From assembly GCF_020400605.1 (NCBI RefSeq), contig NZ_JAINRD010000001.1:434001-498000 (forward strand): 64,000 nt of DNA, written 5' to 3'. The notes beneath the pieces were generated by a model. That model did no database searches and was not told the DNA's origin. It saw only the letters and a list, made by a program, of their open reading frames with translations. Every line of letters begins with the position of its first letter. The stretch's first letter is position 1. The stretch is from Streptomyces aculeolatus (GTDB lineage Bacteria > Actinomycetota > Actinomycetes > Streptomycetales > Streptomycetaceae). Shown piece after piece: positions 43,040 to 51,734 of this stretch. The position numbers and the translations under genes were made by a program.

Positions 43040-44395
43040 ATGCCGTTAGGGGCTCTGGGAGATCGTCACGGCGTCGCCGCACATCTCACGGATCTCGCCG
43101 AGGAACCCGGACTCGCGTCCCGGCGTGACGAACTCACCGCCCTCGCCGACGCGCTGCGCGGCATCGGCACCAGCGACCTGGAGCCCTGGACGGAGCTGGA
43201 CCTCATCGCGGCCTACGCCAGGCCCGAGTCGGTCCACGAGGCGCTGCGTCCGCCGCCGCAGCCGCGGTACCTCGCCTGGGTGGAGGCGGCCCTCGGCGCC
43301 CTGGTGTTCGTGCCGCTGCTGCTCACGTGGTTCGGCCTGACCCGGGCGTCCAGCGCGTACGACGCACTGACCGACGCCGATCCCGAGCAGGCCGAACGCC
43401 CCTTCCTGCAGCTCTGGCAGACGGGTTTCGAGGGCCACCTCACCGGCTGGTTCACCTTCGGGCACGTGGTCGCCTCCGCCACCGCGGTCATCGCCTGCCT
43501 GCTGCTCCTCGCCCTGCTGCACGGCTGGGGCCGTGCCGCCGCGGACCGCGCGGAGGAGGCGGCGCGCAACGACGGCGACCGGCTGCTCGCCCGGCTGCTG
43601 CCGGTGCTCACCCGGGCCCAACTGCTGCTCAACGAGGAGCGGTTCGGCTCACCGGCGCGCTTCGCCGCGGAGCTGGGCAAGTCGGCGACCAACCTCAACA
43701 GGCTGACCAGCAAGGCCGTCACCACGCAGGAGCGGCTGGAGAAGGCGTCCCAGCAGGTCGGCGAAGCCGTACGCGGCGCGGAGCGCCGATTGGCGGGCGT
43801 CGACGCCGCCGTGGCGCCGCTGGAGCAGGCGACCGAGGGCGTCGCGAAGGCGGTGCTCGCCAGCGGGGACCGGATGAAGGGCGCGCTCGGCGACGTACGC
43901 GCGGTCAACGGCGAGATCCGCGACCAGCTCGACCGGGCGGGCGAGCGGGTCGAGGACGCGGTCACCGTCCTGGCCGCGTCCCAGCGGTCGTTCACGACGA
44001 GCACGGAGCTGGCCGCCGACGTGACCGGGCAGACCCTGGCGCGGCTCGGGGAGGTGGCGGAGCAGACCGCCCTCGCGGTCACCGCGTCGCAGGACACGGC
44101 CCGCCTGATCGCCGAGCAGACCGACGCGCTGCACGCGATGGCGCAGAGCGTCGGCGAGCTGGCCGCTTCGGTACGTACCGCGCCCGTACCCGCGCCGACC
44201 GCACCCGTGCCTACCGTGCCCCTGCCCGCGCCGATCTCCGACCTGCGCCCCGGCGACGGCACCCGCAACGGGCCCCGTGGCGAGCCCCATGACGAGCCCC
44301 GTGATCAGCCCGGTGACGCCTCCGGCGACGCCCTCGCCGACGGCACCGGCGGCCGGCCCAAGGCCGCGGGACCCGCCGGCGGGGGAGCGCCGTGA
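43040..44395 (+). CDS. Two-TM coiled-coil protein, MotA/ZorA-like candidate
   Basis: A 451-residue membrane protein. The ATG at 43040 follows GGGGGG. TM1 spans about 78-100 and TM2 about 139-163, with an outward loop of about 40 residues. After them come roughly 200 residues of alpha-helical heptads (LNRLTSKAVTTQERLEKASQQV, ..ATEGVAKAVLASGDRMKG..), a cytoplasmic coiled coil, then a Pro/Ala-rich acidic tail. The form, two or more TM plus a long cytosolic coiled coil next to a one-TM partner with a membrane Asp, recalls MotA/ZorA, though it has fewer TM segments. The stop overlaps the next GTG by four bases. Confidence 0.65.
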   Translation: MPLGALGDRHGVAAHLTDLAEEPGLASRRDELTALADALRGIGTSDLEPWTELDLIAAYARPESVHEALRPPPQPRYLAWVEAALGALVFVPLLLTWFGLTRASSAYDALTDADPEQAERPFLQLWQTGFEGHLTGWFTFGHVVASATAVIACLLLLALLHGWGRAAADRAEEAARNDGDRLLARLLPVLTRAQLLLNEERFGSPARFAAELGKSATNLNRLTSKAVTTQERLEKASQQVGEAVRGAERRLAGVDAAVAPLEQATEGVAKAVLASGDRMKGALGDVRAVNGEIRDQLDRAGERVEDAVTVLAASQRSFTTSTELAADVTGQTLARLGEVAEQTALAVTASQDTARLIAEQTDALHAMAQSVGELAASVRTAPVPAPTAPVPTVPLPAPISDLRPGDGTRNGPRGEPHDEPRDQPGDASGDALADGTGGRPKAAGPAGGGAP

Positions 44396-44898
44396 GGTCC
44401 GGGCGCCGGTCCGGCCGGCTGCACCCGTTACACCTCGCCGGCTGGCTCTTCGCCGACGTGCTGCTGGTCCTCGCCCTCATCGCCATGGGCGACCAGGGCG
44501 ATCCGGCGGCCGCCCGGCAGCCCTCGCCCGGCACCTCGGCGTCGCCCGGCAAGGACGCCGGGGAGAAGCCGGAGCCGTCGCCCAGCCCGTCGGGTCCGCG
44601 GGCCGTGGAGCGCAAGCCGGTGAAGGTCGCCGTCGAGGCCGACGCCTCGGACCGTACGCGCCTCGTCGAGCAGCTCCGCAAGGCCACCGCGAAGCACGAG
44701 GGCCGGCAGGCCGCCATGGTGCTCACCTTCGGGCACCACCAGGACGCCGGCGCCGGCGTCGACTACGCGCGCCGCGTCAACTCCCTGCTCGACGACGCCC
44801 GCCCCCAGATGTTCCGCGGCGCGACCACCCGCGACTTCGTGCTGCTCCAGGGCGCCGGCGGGCGCGCGGACCTGGAGATCTACTTCTACACCTACTGA
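44392..44898 (+). CDS. One-TM MotB/ZorB-like protein with OmpA-like tail
   Basis: A 168-residue protein. The TM (about 16-34) reads HLAGWLFADVLLVLALIAMGD; Asp22 inside the membrane helix fits the proton-carrying Asp of MotB-type proteins. A Pro/Ser-rich linker (35-75) follows, then an outward domain with TFGHHQDAGAGVDYARRVNSLL, a faint match to the OmpA-like peptidoglycan-binding motif. The GTG at 44392 overlaps the coiled-coil gene stop, so the two are translated together, which supports a joint membrane complex. The remote-homology claim is inference. Confidence 0.65.
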   Translation: MRSGRRSGRLHPLHLAGWLFADVLLVLALIAMGDQGDPAAARQPSPGTSASPGKDAGEKPEPSPSPSGPRAVERKPVKVAVEADASDRTRLVEQLRKATAKHEGRQAAMVLTFGHHQDAGAGVDYARRVNSLLDDARPQMFRGATTRDFVLLQGAGGRADLEIYFYTY

Positions 44899-44931
44899 CG
44901 CCGTCCCCGCCCCGAACCGGAGGAACAGCCC

Positions 44932-45597
44932 GTGCAGATCCTGCCCTTCTACCTGGTGTGCGACGAGTCGGGCTCGATGGGCGGCGCGCCCATCGAGGCC
45001 ATCAACAAGGCGCTGCCCGAACTGCACCAGGAGATCAGCACCAACCCCACGGTGGCCGACAAGACCCGCTTCGCCCTCATCGGCTTCTCCGACGACGCCC
45101 AGGTGCTCCAGCCGCTGGCGGACCTCAGCGAGCTGAACACCCTGCCGGCGCTCGCCGCCGGGGGAGTGACGTCGTACGGGCAGGCTTTCCGCGTCCTCAA
45201 GGCGTGCATCGAGACGGACGTGGGCGATCTGAAGGCCGAGGGCCACGAGGTCTACCGGCCGGTGGCGTTCTTCCTCTCCGACGGGGTGCCCACGGACGGG
45301 CAGTGGGAGGAGGCGCTGCGGGAGCTGACCGAGTCGCGCTACTGCCCCAAGATCATCGCGTTCGGCATCGGCGAGGCGGACACCGCCACGATCAGCCAGG
45401 TCGCGAACTTCCGCGCGTTCATGCAGCAGGACTCCGCCATCTCGCCGGCCGCCGCGCTGCGCGAGTTCGCGGCGAGCCTGACCCGCTCCATCGTGCGCTC
45501 GGCGAGCAGCATCTCCGCGGACGGCAGCGGCGACTTCACGCTCGCCGTGGACGACAAGGTGCCCGGGTTCGAAACGGTCACGCTGGACAAGCTCTGA
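44932..45597 (+). CDS. vWA-domain protein, TerY-like
   Basis: A 221-residue von Willebrand factor A protein. The metal-ion-dependent adhesion site is complete: D11-x-S13-x-S15 (VCDESGSMGG), T80 in GGVTSYG, and D117 in FFLSDGVPTDG. There is no TM or signal peptide. Length and motifs resemble TerY of the tellurite-resistance systems. GTG 44932 follows GGAGGAA. It lies between the MotAB-like pair and the PP2C/kinase genes, so together these make a TerY-P-like triad. Confidence 0.85.
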   Translation: MQILPFYLVCDESGSMGGAPIEAINKALPELHQEISTNPTVADKTRFALIGFSDDAQVLQPLADLSELNTLPALAAGGVTSYGQAFRVLKACIETDVGDLKAEGHEVYRPVAFFLSDGVPTDGQWEEALRELTESRYCPKIIAFGIGEADTATISQVANFRAFMQQDSAISPAAALREFAASLTRSIVRSASSISADGSGDFTLAVDDKVPGFETVTLDKL

Positions 45598-45623
45598 CGC
45601 GAGGGGAGGGTTCGGACCGTCTC

Positions 45624-46766
45624 ATGGACCGCCAGATACCGCCGGACGGCGACCCGCGGCGGACGCAGGGCGCGGACAGCCACAGCCCCGCGGCCGGCCA
45701 CGCCACCGCCCACGGAGGCAGCGACGGACTGCTCGAAGGGCTTCCGCCCGAGATTCAGCGCGCCATCGTCCAGCCCCGCGACCCCGCGCCCCCGCCCGAA
45801 GCCCTCCGGGGCGACCCCGAGTACGTCGGGCGCCCCCCGAGCTACCCGCCGCGCCCCCTGGGCCCGCCCTCCGTACGCGACGGCGACCTGCTCGCCGCCG
45901 TGCTGCCCGACAGCGTCGTCGACGGCGCCGAGCTGGGGCCGCTGACCGTGCGGGCGGCGTCCGTACGGGGCGACTCCCACCGGTGGCGCGGGGAGTGCCG
46001 GCAGGACGCCCTCGGCGTGACCCGACTCGGCCCCGCGGGCGGCGGGGGCGGGGGCGGCGCGGGCGGCGGCCGGCAGGACTTCGCCGGCACCGACGCCCTG
46101 CTGCTGCTCGCCGTCGCCGACGGGGTCGGCTCCGCGCCCCTGTCGCACCGCGGGTCGCACGCCGTCGTCGCCGGTGTCGCCGGGCACCTCGACGGGGCCG
46201 CCGCCGAGTTGGCCGACGCGCTGCGCGCCGGGGACGGCCCCCGCTTCCACGCCCTCGCGGACCGGGCGGTCGCCGCCGCCGCGGCGGAGCTGCGGGCGTC
46301 GGCCGACGGGCCGGTGTCCGCGTACGCGACCACCTTCCGCGCCCTGGTCGTCCCGCTCGACCCCGCCGTCCGCGTACGCGGCTTCCTCGGCGTCGGCGAC
46401 GGCGGCCTGTTCCGGCTGCGCGACCGCGGCTGGTGGAACCTGGAGCACCCCGCGACCGCCACCCCGGGCACCGCCCCCGGCACCGGCGTCATCGACACCG
46501 GCACCGCGGCCCTCCCCGACGCGTACCAGCAGGTCGACGCCCGCCTCCTGGACCCGTCCGAGGCCGGGGACGTGCTGGTGCTGTGCACCGACGGCTTCTC
46601 CGGACCGCTCGCCGGCGAGAAGGAGTTCCGCGAGCACGTGGCCGAGCAGTGGGGGCACACCGCCGGCGTACCGCAGCCCTCCGACTTCCTCTGGCACGCG
46701 CAGACCAGGCTGAAGTCGTACGACGACGACCGCACCGTCATCTGCCTGTGGGAGGGGGTCCGGTGA
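45624..46766 (+). CDS. PP2C-family protein phosphatase of the TerY-P triad
   Basis: A 380-residue Mg/Mn-dependent Ser/Thr phosphatase. The first about 105 residues are disordered and Pro-rich. The catalytic domain shows CRQDALGV (D128), LLLLAVADGVGSAPLS (D166), YATTFRALVV, GVGDGGLFRL, VLVLCTDGFSG and the last DDRTVICLW, the expected acidic residues. It probably dephosphorylates targets of the kinase encoded next. The ATG at 45624 lies 27 bases after the vWA stop; its own stop overlaps the kinase GTG. Confidence 0.88.
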   Translation: MDRQIPPDGDPRRTQGADSHSPAAGHATAHGGSDGLLEGLPPEIQRAIVQPRDPAPPPEALRGDPEYVGRPPSYPPRPLGPPSVRDGDLLAAVLPDSVVDGAELGPLTVRAASVRGDSHRWRGECRQDALGVTRLGPAGGGGGGGAGGGRQDFAGTDALLLLAVADGVGSAPLSHRGSHAVVAGVAGHLDGAAAELADALRAGDGPRFHALADRAVAAAAAELRASADGPVSAYATTFRALVVPLDPAVRVRGFLGVGDGGLFRLRDRGWWNLEHPATATPGTAPGTGVIDTGTAALPDAYQQVDARLLDPSEAGDVLVLCTDGFSGPLAGEKEFREHVAEQWGHTAGVPQPSDFLWHAQTRLKSYDDDRTVICLWEGVR

Positions 46767-47722
46767 CCGCCGACGACGGTACGGACGTGCCGCTGTCCTC
46801 GCTGTCCTTCGGCGGCAAGATCGGCGACGGCGGCCAGGGCGAGGTGCACGCGCTACGGGACGTCCCCGGCCTGCTGTACAAGAGCTACCGCGCGCCGCAC
46901 GAGGTCGACGGGCAGGCGCTGGCCGCCCTCGTCGCCGTCCACCGCACGCTGCCGCCCGAGGAGCGCGCGTATCTGGACGCGCGCGCCGCGTGGCCGCTGT
47001 GCCGGGTGGTGGACGGCGGGCGCGCGGTCGGCTTCCTGATGTACCGGGCCCCGGCGGCGATGACCTGGCAGACGCCCAACGGCGCCACGAAGCTCACCGA
47101 GCTGCAGTTCCTGCTGCGCGAGCCCAAGGCTTCCTGGCAGAGCATCGCCCAGCCCGCCCCCGGCCAGCGCCGGGAACTCGCGCTGGCGCTGGTCGAGTTG
47201 CTGGAGCGGCTGCACAGGTGGGGCCTGGTGCTGGGCGACGTCTCGCAGGCCAACATCCTGTGGACCGTACGTCCCGCGCCCGCCGTCCACCTGCTGGACT
47301 GCGACGGCTTCCGCGTCGCCGGCCGCTCCCCCGTCCTCGCCCAGGCCGACACCCCCGACTGGGGCGACCCGCTGGCCCCGGTCGGCTCGGCCACCGTGGA
47401 CAGCGACCGCTACAAGGCCGCCCTCGCCACGGGCCGCATCCTCGCGCAGGACGCGTACACCGCGCCCGGACGCCAACTCGACGTGGTCCCCGGCGAGCTG
47501 GACGACCGCCAGGAAGCGGCCGTACGGGCCCGTTACACCCAGGCCGCCGGCGCGTACGGCACCCGCCCCACCCTCGCCGAGTGGCGCACGGCCCTCGTCG
47601 GCCGCGACGTCATCCGGCTCACCGCCGCAGAACCGGCACCCCGCCCGCCCGTGAACCGCGCGGTGCTGGACAGCGCCCGGGACCGCGGCACGATACCGCT
47701 GCGCCCGCCGCCGCAGGACTGA
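46763..47722 (+). CDS. Protein kinase of the TerY-P triad
   Basis: A 319-residue protein kinase-like protein. The P loop is GDGGQGEVH (21-29), the VAIK Lys is K40 in LLYKSYR, the catalytic loop is GLVLGDVSQANILW (D159, N164), and the DFG equivalent is DCDGF (D181), so catalysis is plausible. The C terminus (VRARYTQAAGAYGTRPTLAEWR) and RLTAAEPAPRPP is a short helical extension. No TM. The GTG overlaps the phosphatase stop by four bases. It completes the vWA-phosphatase-kinase triad known from Ter systems. Confidence 0.85.
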   Translation: MTADDGTDVPLSSLSFGGKIGDGGQGEVHALRDVPGLLYKSYRAPHEVDGQALAALVAVHRTLPPEERAYLDARAAWPLCRVVDGGRAVGFLMYRAPAAMTWQTPNGATKLTELQFLLREPKASWQSIAQPAPGQRRELALALVELLERLHRWGLVLGDVSQANILWTVRPAPAVHLLDCDGFRVAGRSPVLAQADTPDWGDPLAPVGSATVDSDRYKAALATGRILAQDAYTAPGRQLDVVPGELDDRQEAAVRARYTQAAGAYGTRPTLAEWRTALVGRDVIRLTAAEPAPRPPVNRAVLDSARDRGTIPLRPPPQD

Positions 47723-47788
47723 ACGGGCGGCGGCACCGCAGGGAGCGCACTTACGCGGCTGCAATCGCCGTCCTGGTTCGATGGCGCC

Positions 47789-48451
47789 ATGAGAGTCCTG
47801 GTAGCGGAGGACCACCGCATCCTGGCCCGTACCCTCGCCACCGGCCTGCGCCACCAGGCCATGGCGGTCGACGTCGCCCACACCGGCACCGAGGCCGACC
47901 GGATGTGCGCGGTCACCGACTACGACGTGCTCATCCTCGACCGCGACCTGCCCGGCCTGAGCGGGGACGAGGTGTGCCTGCGGCTGCGCGCGACCGAGGG
48001 GCCGCCGCAGATCCTGCTGCTCACGGCCGCCGGGGAGGTCTCCGACAAGGTCTACGGGCTGACCGCCCTCGGCGCCGACGACTACCTCGCCAAACCCTTC
48101 GACTTCACCGAACTCGTCGCCCGCGTACGCACCCTGAGCCGCCGCCCGCGCAGACCGGCCCCCGGCGTCCTGGAGCACGCGGGAATCGTCCTGGACCCGG
48201 TCCGGCACCGCGTCCACGCGCACGGCCGGCCCGTGGCGCTGACCCCCAGGGAGTTCGACGTCCTGCACCTGCTGCTCCGGGCCGGGGGCGCACCGGTGCC
48301 GCACGACACCCTCGTCCGTACCGTGTGGGACGAGCACCTCGACCCGCGCACCAGCGCCGTCCGCGCCACCGTCAGCCGACTGCGCGGCAAGCTCGGCGCC
48401 CCCGGCGTGATCGCCGCCGACACCGGAGAGGGCTACCGGCTGTGCGGCTGA
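47789..48451 (+). CDS. OmpR-family response regulator
   Basis: A 220-residue regulator. The receiver begins VLVAEDHRILARTLATGL; phospho-acceptor D51 is in DVLILDRDLPGLSG, and K in DYLAKPFDFTE. The C-terminal winged helix (ALTPREFDVLHLLLRAGG...TSAVRATVSRLRGKLG) binds DNA. It overlaps the histidine kinase gene by ten bases. It starts 67 bases after the triad operon, in the same direction; link to that system is possible but not shown. Confidence 0.93.
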   Translation: MRVLVAEDHRILARTLATGLRHQAMAVDVAHTGTEADRMCAVTDYDVLILDRDLPGLSGDEVCLRLRATEGPPQILLLTAAGEVSDKVYGLTALGADDYLAKPFDFTELVARVRTLSRRPRRPAPGVLEHAGIVLDPVRHRVHAHGRPVALTPREFDVLHLLLRAGGAPVPHDTLVRTVWDEHLDPRTSAVRATVSRLRGKLGAPGVIAADTGEGYRLCG

Positions 48452-49632
48452 ACCCGCGCGCGTTCCTGCGCTGGCTGCCGTTCCGCGCCCGCCTCACCGC
48501 GGCGATCTCCGGCCTCTTCCTGCTCACCGGCACCGGCCTGCTGGCCTTCGTCGTCCTCCTCGCCCGGTACGGGACGGCCGAGCAGGTCCAGGGCCTGGAC
48601 ATCACGTACGACGAGACCCCGGACCGGCCGCTCACCGGCGCCCACCCCACGTACGCCGCGGTGCCGACGGCGCGCGACGACGTCGCCGAGATCAGGAAGA
48701 TGGGCGAGACCGTCCAGGCCGTCCAGGACGCCGCCCTGCGCCAGATGGTCGTCTGGTCCGCGGTCGGCGTCCTCGTCCTGGCGCTGCTGGCCGGGTTCCT
48801 CGGCTGGTGGCTGGCGGGACGGGCGCTGCGCCCCGTCGCCTCCATGACGGCCGCCGCGCGCCGCATCAGCGAGGAGAACCTCCACGAGCGGCTGGCCCTG
48901 ACCGGCCCGGACGACGAGCTCCACCGCCTCGCCGACACCTTCGACGCCATGCTCGACGGCCTGGAGCGCGCCTTCGAGAGCCGGCGGCGCTTCGTCGCCA
49001 ACGCCTCCCACGAACTCAAGACGCCGCTCGCGGCCCAGCGCGCCGGCATCCAGGTCGGCCTGCCCGATCCGCTGCCGGACCACCTCGCGGAGGTACGCGC
49101 CGACCTGCTGGCCACCAACCGCGAGGCGGAGCAGCTGGTCGACGCGCTGCTGCTGCTCGCCCGCAGCGACCGCGGCCTGGCCGGATCCGAGGATGTGGAC
49201 CTCACCGCGACCGCCGGTCAGGTCGCCGCAGAGCTGGCCCCCGCGGCGCGGGAACGCCGGGTGGACGTCACCGTTGAGGCGGGCCGCACCCCGCCCGTCG
49301 CCGGGGACCGCATCCTGCTGCGGCACCTGCTGGCCAACGTCGTCCGCAACGCGGTCCAGTACAACCACCCCGGCGGCCACGTCCGCGTACGCGTCGGGGA
49401 CCGCACCCTGACGGTGACCAACACCGGCCCCACGGTCCCCGCGGAGGACATCCCGGCCCTCTTCGAACCCTTCCGGCGCCACGCCCCCGACCGCACCGCC
49501 CCCACTCCCGGCCACGGCCTGGGCCTGCCCATCGCCGCCTCCATAGCGGAGGCCCACACCGCCACCCTGACCGCGGCCCCGGGCCCGCGGGGCGGCCTGA
49601 CCGTCACCCTCCGCTTCCCTCCGGCGCACTGA
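48442..49632 (+). CDS. Sensor histidine kinase
   Basis: A 396-residue membrane kinase. TM1 is about 20-42 ([22 protein letters not shown]) and TM2 about 102-125, with a small outward loop of about 60 residues. A HAMP region follows ([23 protein letters not shown]). The H box is [17 protein letters not shown] with His190, then the ATPase domain: [26 protein letters not shown] and [19 protein letters not shown] 48442 lies inside the regulator's last codons, so the pair is coupled. Confidence 0.92.
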   Translation: MRLNPRAFLRWLPFRARLTAAISGLFLLTGTGLLAFVVLLARYGTAEQVQGLDITYDETPDRPLTGAHPTYAAVPTARDDVAEIRKMGETVQAVQDAALRQMVVWSAVGVLVLALLAGFLGWWLAGRALRPVASMTAAARRISEENLHERLALTGPDDELHRLADTFDAMLDGLERAFESRRRFVANASHELKTPLAAQRAGIQVGLPDPLPDHLAEVRADLLATNREAEQLVDALLLLARSDRGLAGSEDVDLTATAGQVAAELAPAARERRVDVTVEAGRTPPVAGDRILLRHLLANVVRNAVQYNHPGGHVRVRVGDRTLTVTNTGPTVPAEDIPALFEPFRRHAPDRTAPTPGHGLGLPIAASIAEAHTATLTAAPGPRGGLTVTLRFPPAH

Positions 49633-49835
49633 CGGTCGGTCGTCGCGGTGCGTTCTGTGTTAGGCTGAGAAAAGTTGCAGTTGTGGTTCCCATGTACTTA
49701 TGTGCGCCTACTGGCTTTGCCTTCGGGCGCATTTTTTGTTTTTCGGTGCTTGCTCCGGATCGGGAATTCATCGCGGCGACGCGGGATCGCGCACAAGCAC
49801 GATTCCGGGAATGCCACCCAGAAGGAGACACCGAT
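49633..49835 (+). promoter_or_regulatory. cspA leader with attenuator-like hairpin
   Basis: This 203-base AT-richer stretch precedes the cold-shock gene. It holds a hairpin TGCGCC (49703-49708) / GGCGCA (49726-49731) followed by T6-G-T5 at 49732-49743, an intrinsic-terminator shape well inside the leader. It could be an attenuator or a cold-responsive structure, as long leaders are common for cold-shock mRNAs. A possible -10 (TAGGCT) is at about 49661-49666. Confidence 0.65.
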
Positions 49836-50039
49836 ATGACCAGCGGAACCGTGAAGTGGTTCAACAGCGAAAAGGGCTTCGGCTTCATCGCCCAGGACGG
49901 CGGCGGCGCCGACGTCTTCGCCCACCACTCCAACATCGACGCGCAGGGCTTCCGCGAGCTGGCCGAGGGCCAGAAGGTGGAGTTCGACCTCGTGCAGGGC
50001 CAGAAGGGCCCGCAGGCGGAGAACATCCGCGTCGTCTGA
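49836..50039 (+). CDS. cspA: Cold-shock protein
   Basis: A 67-residue single-OB-fold nucleic-acid chaperone. RNP1 ([10 protein letters not shown]) and RNP2 (DVFAHHS) are present, and length fits bacterial CspA. The ATG at 49836 follows GAAGGAGA. It ends with a very strong stem-loop at 50070-50107. It binds single-stranded RNA and DNA and is often abundant in streptomycetes. Confidence 0.95.
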   Translation: MTSGTVKWFNSEKGFGFIAQDGGGADVFAHHSNIDAQGFRELAEGQKVEFDLVQGQKGPQAENIRVV

Positions 50040-50069
50040 TCCGCGGTCCGCGTACCGCGGCGAAAGCCA

Positions 50070-50107
50070 CGGGCAGGGGTCGTGCCGCAAGGCACGGCCC
50101 CTGCCCG
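50070..50107 (+). terminator. cspA terminator hairpin with GNRA loop
   Basis: A 16-bp stem, GGGCAGGGGTCGTGCC (50071-50086) with GGCACGGCCCCTGCCC (50091-50106) and one T-G wobble, closes on the tetraloop GCAA. It is extended by flanking C-G. It lies just after the cspA stop. Confidence 0.9.
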
Positions 50108-50156
50108 CTTTCGTGCGCTCCGGCGCCCGCTCGCCCTGCTCCTCACGGGCGCGGAG

Positions 50157-50378
50157 TCAGAGCTTTTCCATGTGGTCGTACGGAGCGGTGACCCGGACCT
50201 GGCGGGAGCCGAAGTCGACGAGCATCGCGACGCCGTCCTCGGCGGCGACGATCGTGCCCAGGCCGTACCGGTCGTGTGTGACGCGGTCGCCTGGTGCGAA
50301 GGTCTTGGCCGTGGGGACGGCGGGTGCCTTGAAGGGACTGGTGGGCAGGTGGCGCCGCGGCGCGGATGCTTTCTTCAT
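50157..50378 (-). CDS. Stand-alone Tudor-like domain protein (UvrD C-terminal-like)
   Basis: A 73-residue protein. After a basic N-terminal 25 residues, the rest (FAPGDRVTHDRYGLGTIVAA, AMLVDFGSRQVRVTAPYDHMEKL) has the look of the C-terminal Tudor-like domain of UvrD/PcrA helicases (GDRVTHDKFGLGTVV...VDFG..K.L). That domain docks on RNA polymerase, so a free copy may compete or regulate; this is inference. The ATG at 50378 lacks a strong ribosome-binding site. It is convergent with cspA. Confidence 0.68.
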   Translation of the reverse strand: MKKASAPRRHLPTSPFKAPAVPTAKTFAPGDRVTHDRYGLGTIVAAEDGVAMLVDFGSRQVRVTAPYDHMEKL

Positions 50379-50546
50379 GGGAAGCCCAGTATGGGCCGCC
50401 GCGGCGGTCGGCGTGCCACTCGTGCCCGATCGAAACGCGATCGCATGACGACGGGCCCTCCCTCCGCCCACCCGGAATACATGAGCAGTCATGTTGTTGA
50501 GGGGGTGTGCGCCCGGACGGACGCGCGGAGTGAGGAGGAGAGGATC

Positions 50547-51734
50547 ATGCAGTTCGGGATCTTCAGCGTCGGCGACATCGCCCCCGACCCGGTGACCGGC
50601 CGCACCTACAGCGAGGCCGAGCGCATCGACAACATCGTCCGGGTCGCGAAGCGTGCCGACGAGGTGGGCCTCGACGTGTTCGCGCTCGGCGAGCACCACA
50701 ACCCCCCGTTCATCCCCTCGTCGCCCCCGACCCTCCTGGCCTACGTCGCCGCGCAGACGCGGCGCATCGTGCTCAGCACCTCGGTCACCCTGATGACCAC
50801 CAACGACCCGGTGAAGATCGCCGAGGACTACGCCATGCTCCAGCACGTCGCCAAGGGGCGGCTGGACCTGATGGTCGGGCGCGGCAACACCGTGCCGGTC
50901 TACCCGTGGTTCGGCAAGGACATCCGCGAGGGCGTCGCGCTGGCGCTGGAGAACTACAACCTGCTGCACCGGCTGTGGCGCGAGGACGTCGTCGACTGGG
51001 AGGGCAGGTTCCGTACGCCGCTGCAGGGGTTCACCGCGACGCCGCGGCCGCTGGACGACGTACCGCCGTTCGTCTGGCACGGCTCCATCCGCTCGCCGGA
51101 GATCGCCGAGCAGGCCGCGTACTACGGCAACGGGTTCTTCGCCAACCACATCCTGGCGCCGAACTTCCACTTCAAGCGGCTCGTCGACCTCTACCGGCAG
51201 CGCTACGCGCACTACGGGCACGGCACGCCGGAGCAGGCCGTCGTGGGCCTGGGCGGGATGTCGTTCATCGCCCCGCGGTCGCAGGACGCGGTGGAGCGCT
51301 TCCGCCCGTACTTCGAGAACTACCCGATGTTCCGCGGGTCCCGGCTGGAGGACCACATGGCGGCCACCCCGCTGACCGTGGGCAGCCCGCAGCAGGTCAT
51401 CGACAAGGTCCTCACCTTCCAGGAGGGCTTCGGCGACTACCAGCGGCAGCTGTTCGCGCTCGACGGCCTGGCGCTGCCGGTCGAGACGGCGCTGGAGCAG
51501 GTCGAGCTGCTGGGCACCGAGGTCGTCCCCGTCCTGCGCAGGGAGCTGGAGTCCCGCCGGGCGGAGGGCGTGCCGGACGCGCCGACGCACGCCTCGCTCG
51601 TCACCGCGAAGTACGGGGACGGGGAGCCGCGCCGGCCGCGGCCGAACCCCAACCGCGGTGACAACCTGTCCGGCACCATGCCGTACCAGGACAGCGACCC
51701 CGCCGTCCAGGCGAAGTTCCCGGTGGTGGGCTGA
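50547..51734 (+). CDS. LLM-class FMN-dependent monooxygenase (CE1758 type)
   Basis: A 395-residue flavin-dependent oxidoreductase of the luciferase fold. ATG 50547 follows GGAGGAGAGG. Typical marks: FGIFSVGDIAPDPVTGRTYSEAERI, AKRADEVGLDVFALGEHHNPPFIPSSPPTLLAYVA, LSTSVTLMTTNDPVKIAEDYAMLQHVAKGRLDLMVGRGN, and VWHGSIRSPE. A 35-residue C-terminal tail is unusual. It is followed by MarR and an NADPH-FMN reductase gene in overlaps, as in CE1758/CE1759 pairs. Substrate unknown. Confidence 0.88.
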   Translation: MQFGIFSVGDIAPDPVTGRTYSEAERIDNIVRVAKRADEVGLDVFALGEHHNPPFIPSSPPTLLAYVAAQTRRIVLSTSVTLMTTNDPVKIAEDYAMLQHVAKGRLDLMVGRGNTVPVYPWFGKDIREGVALALENYNLLHRLWREDVVDWEGRFRTPLQGFTATPRPLDDVPPFVWHGSIRSPEIAEQAAYYGNGFFANHILAPNFHFKRLVDLYRQRYAHYGHGTPEQAVVGLGGMSFIAPRSQDAVERFRPYFENYPMFRGSRLEDHMAATPLTVGSPQQVIDKVLTFQEGFGDYQRQLFALDGLALPVETALEQVELLGTEVVPVLRRELESRRAEGVPDAPTHASLVTAKYGDGEPRRPRPNPNRGDNLSGTMPYQDSDPAVQAKFPVVG

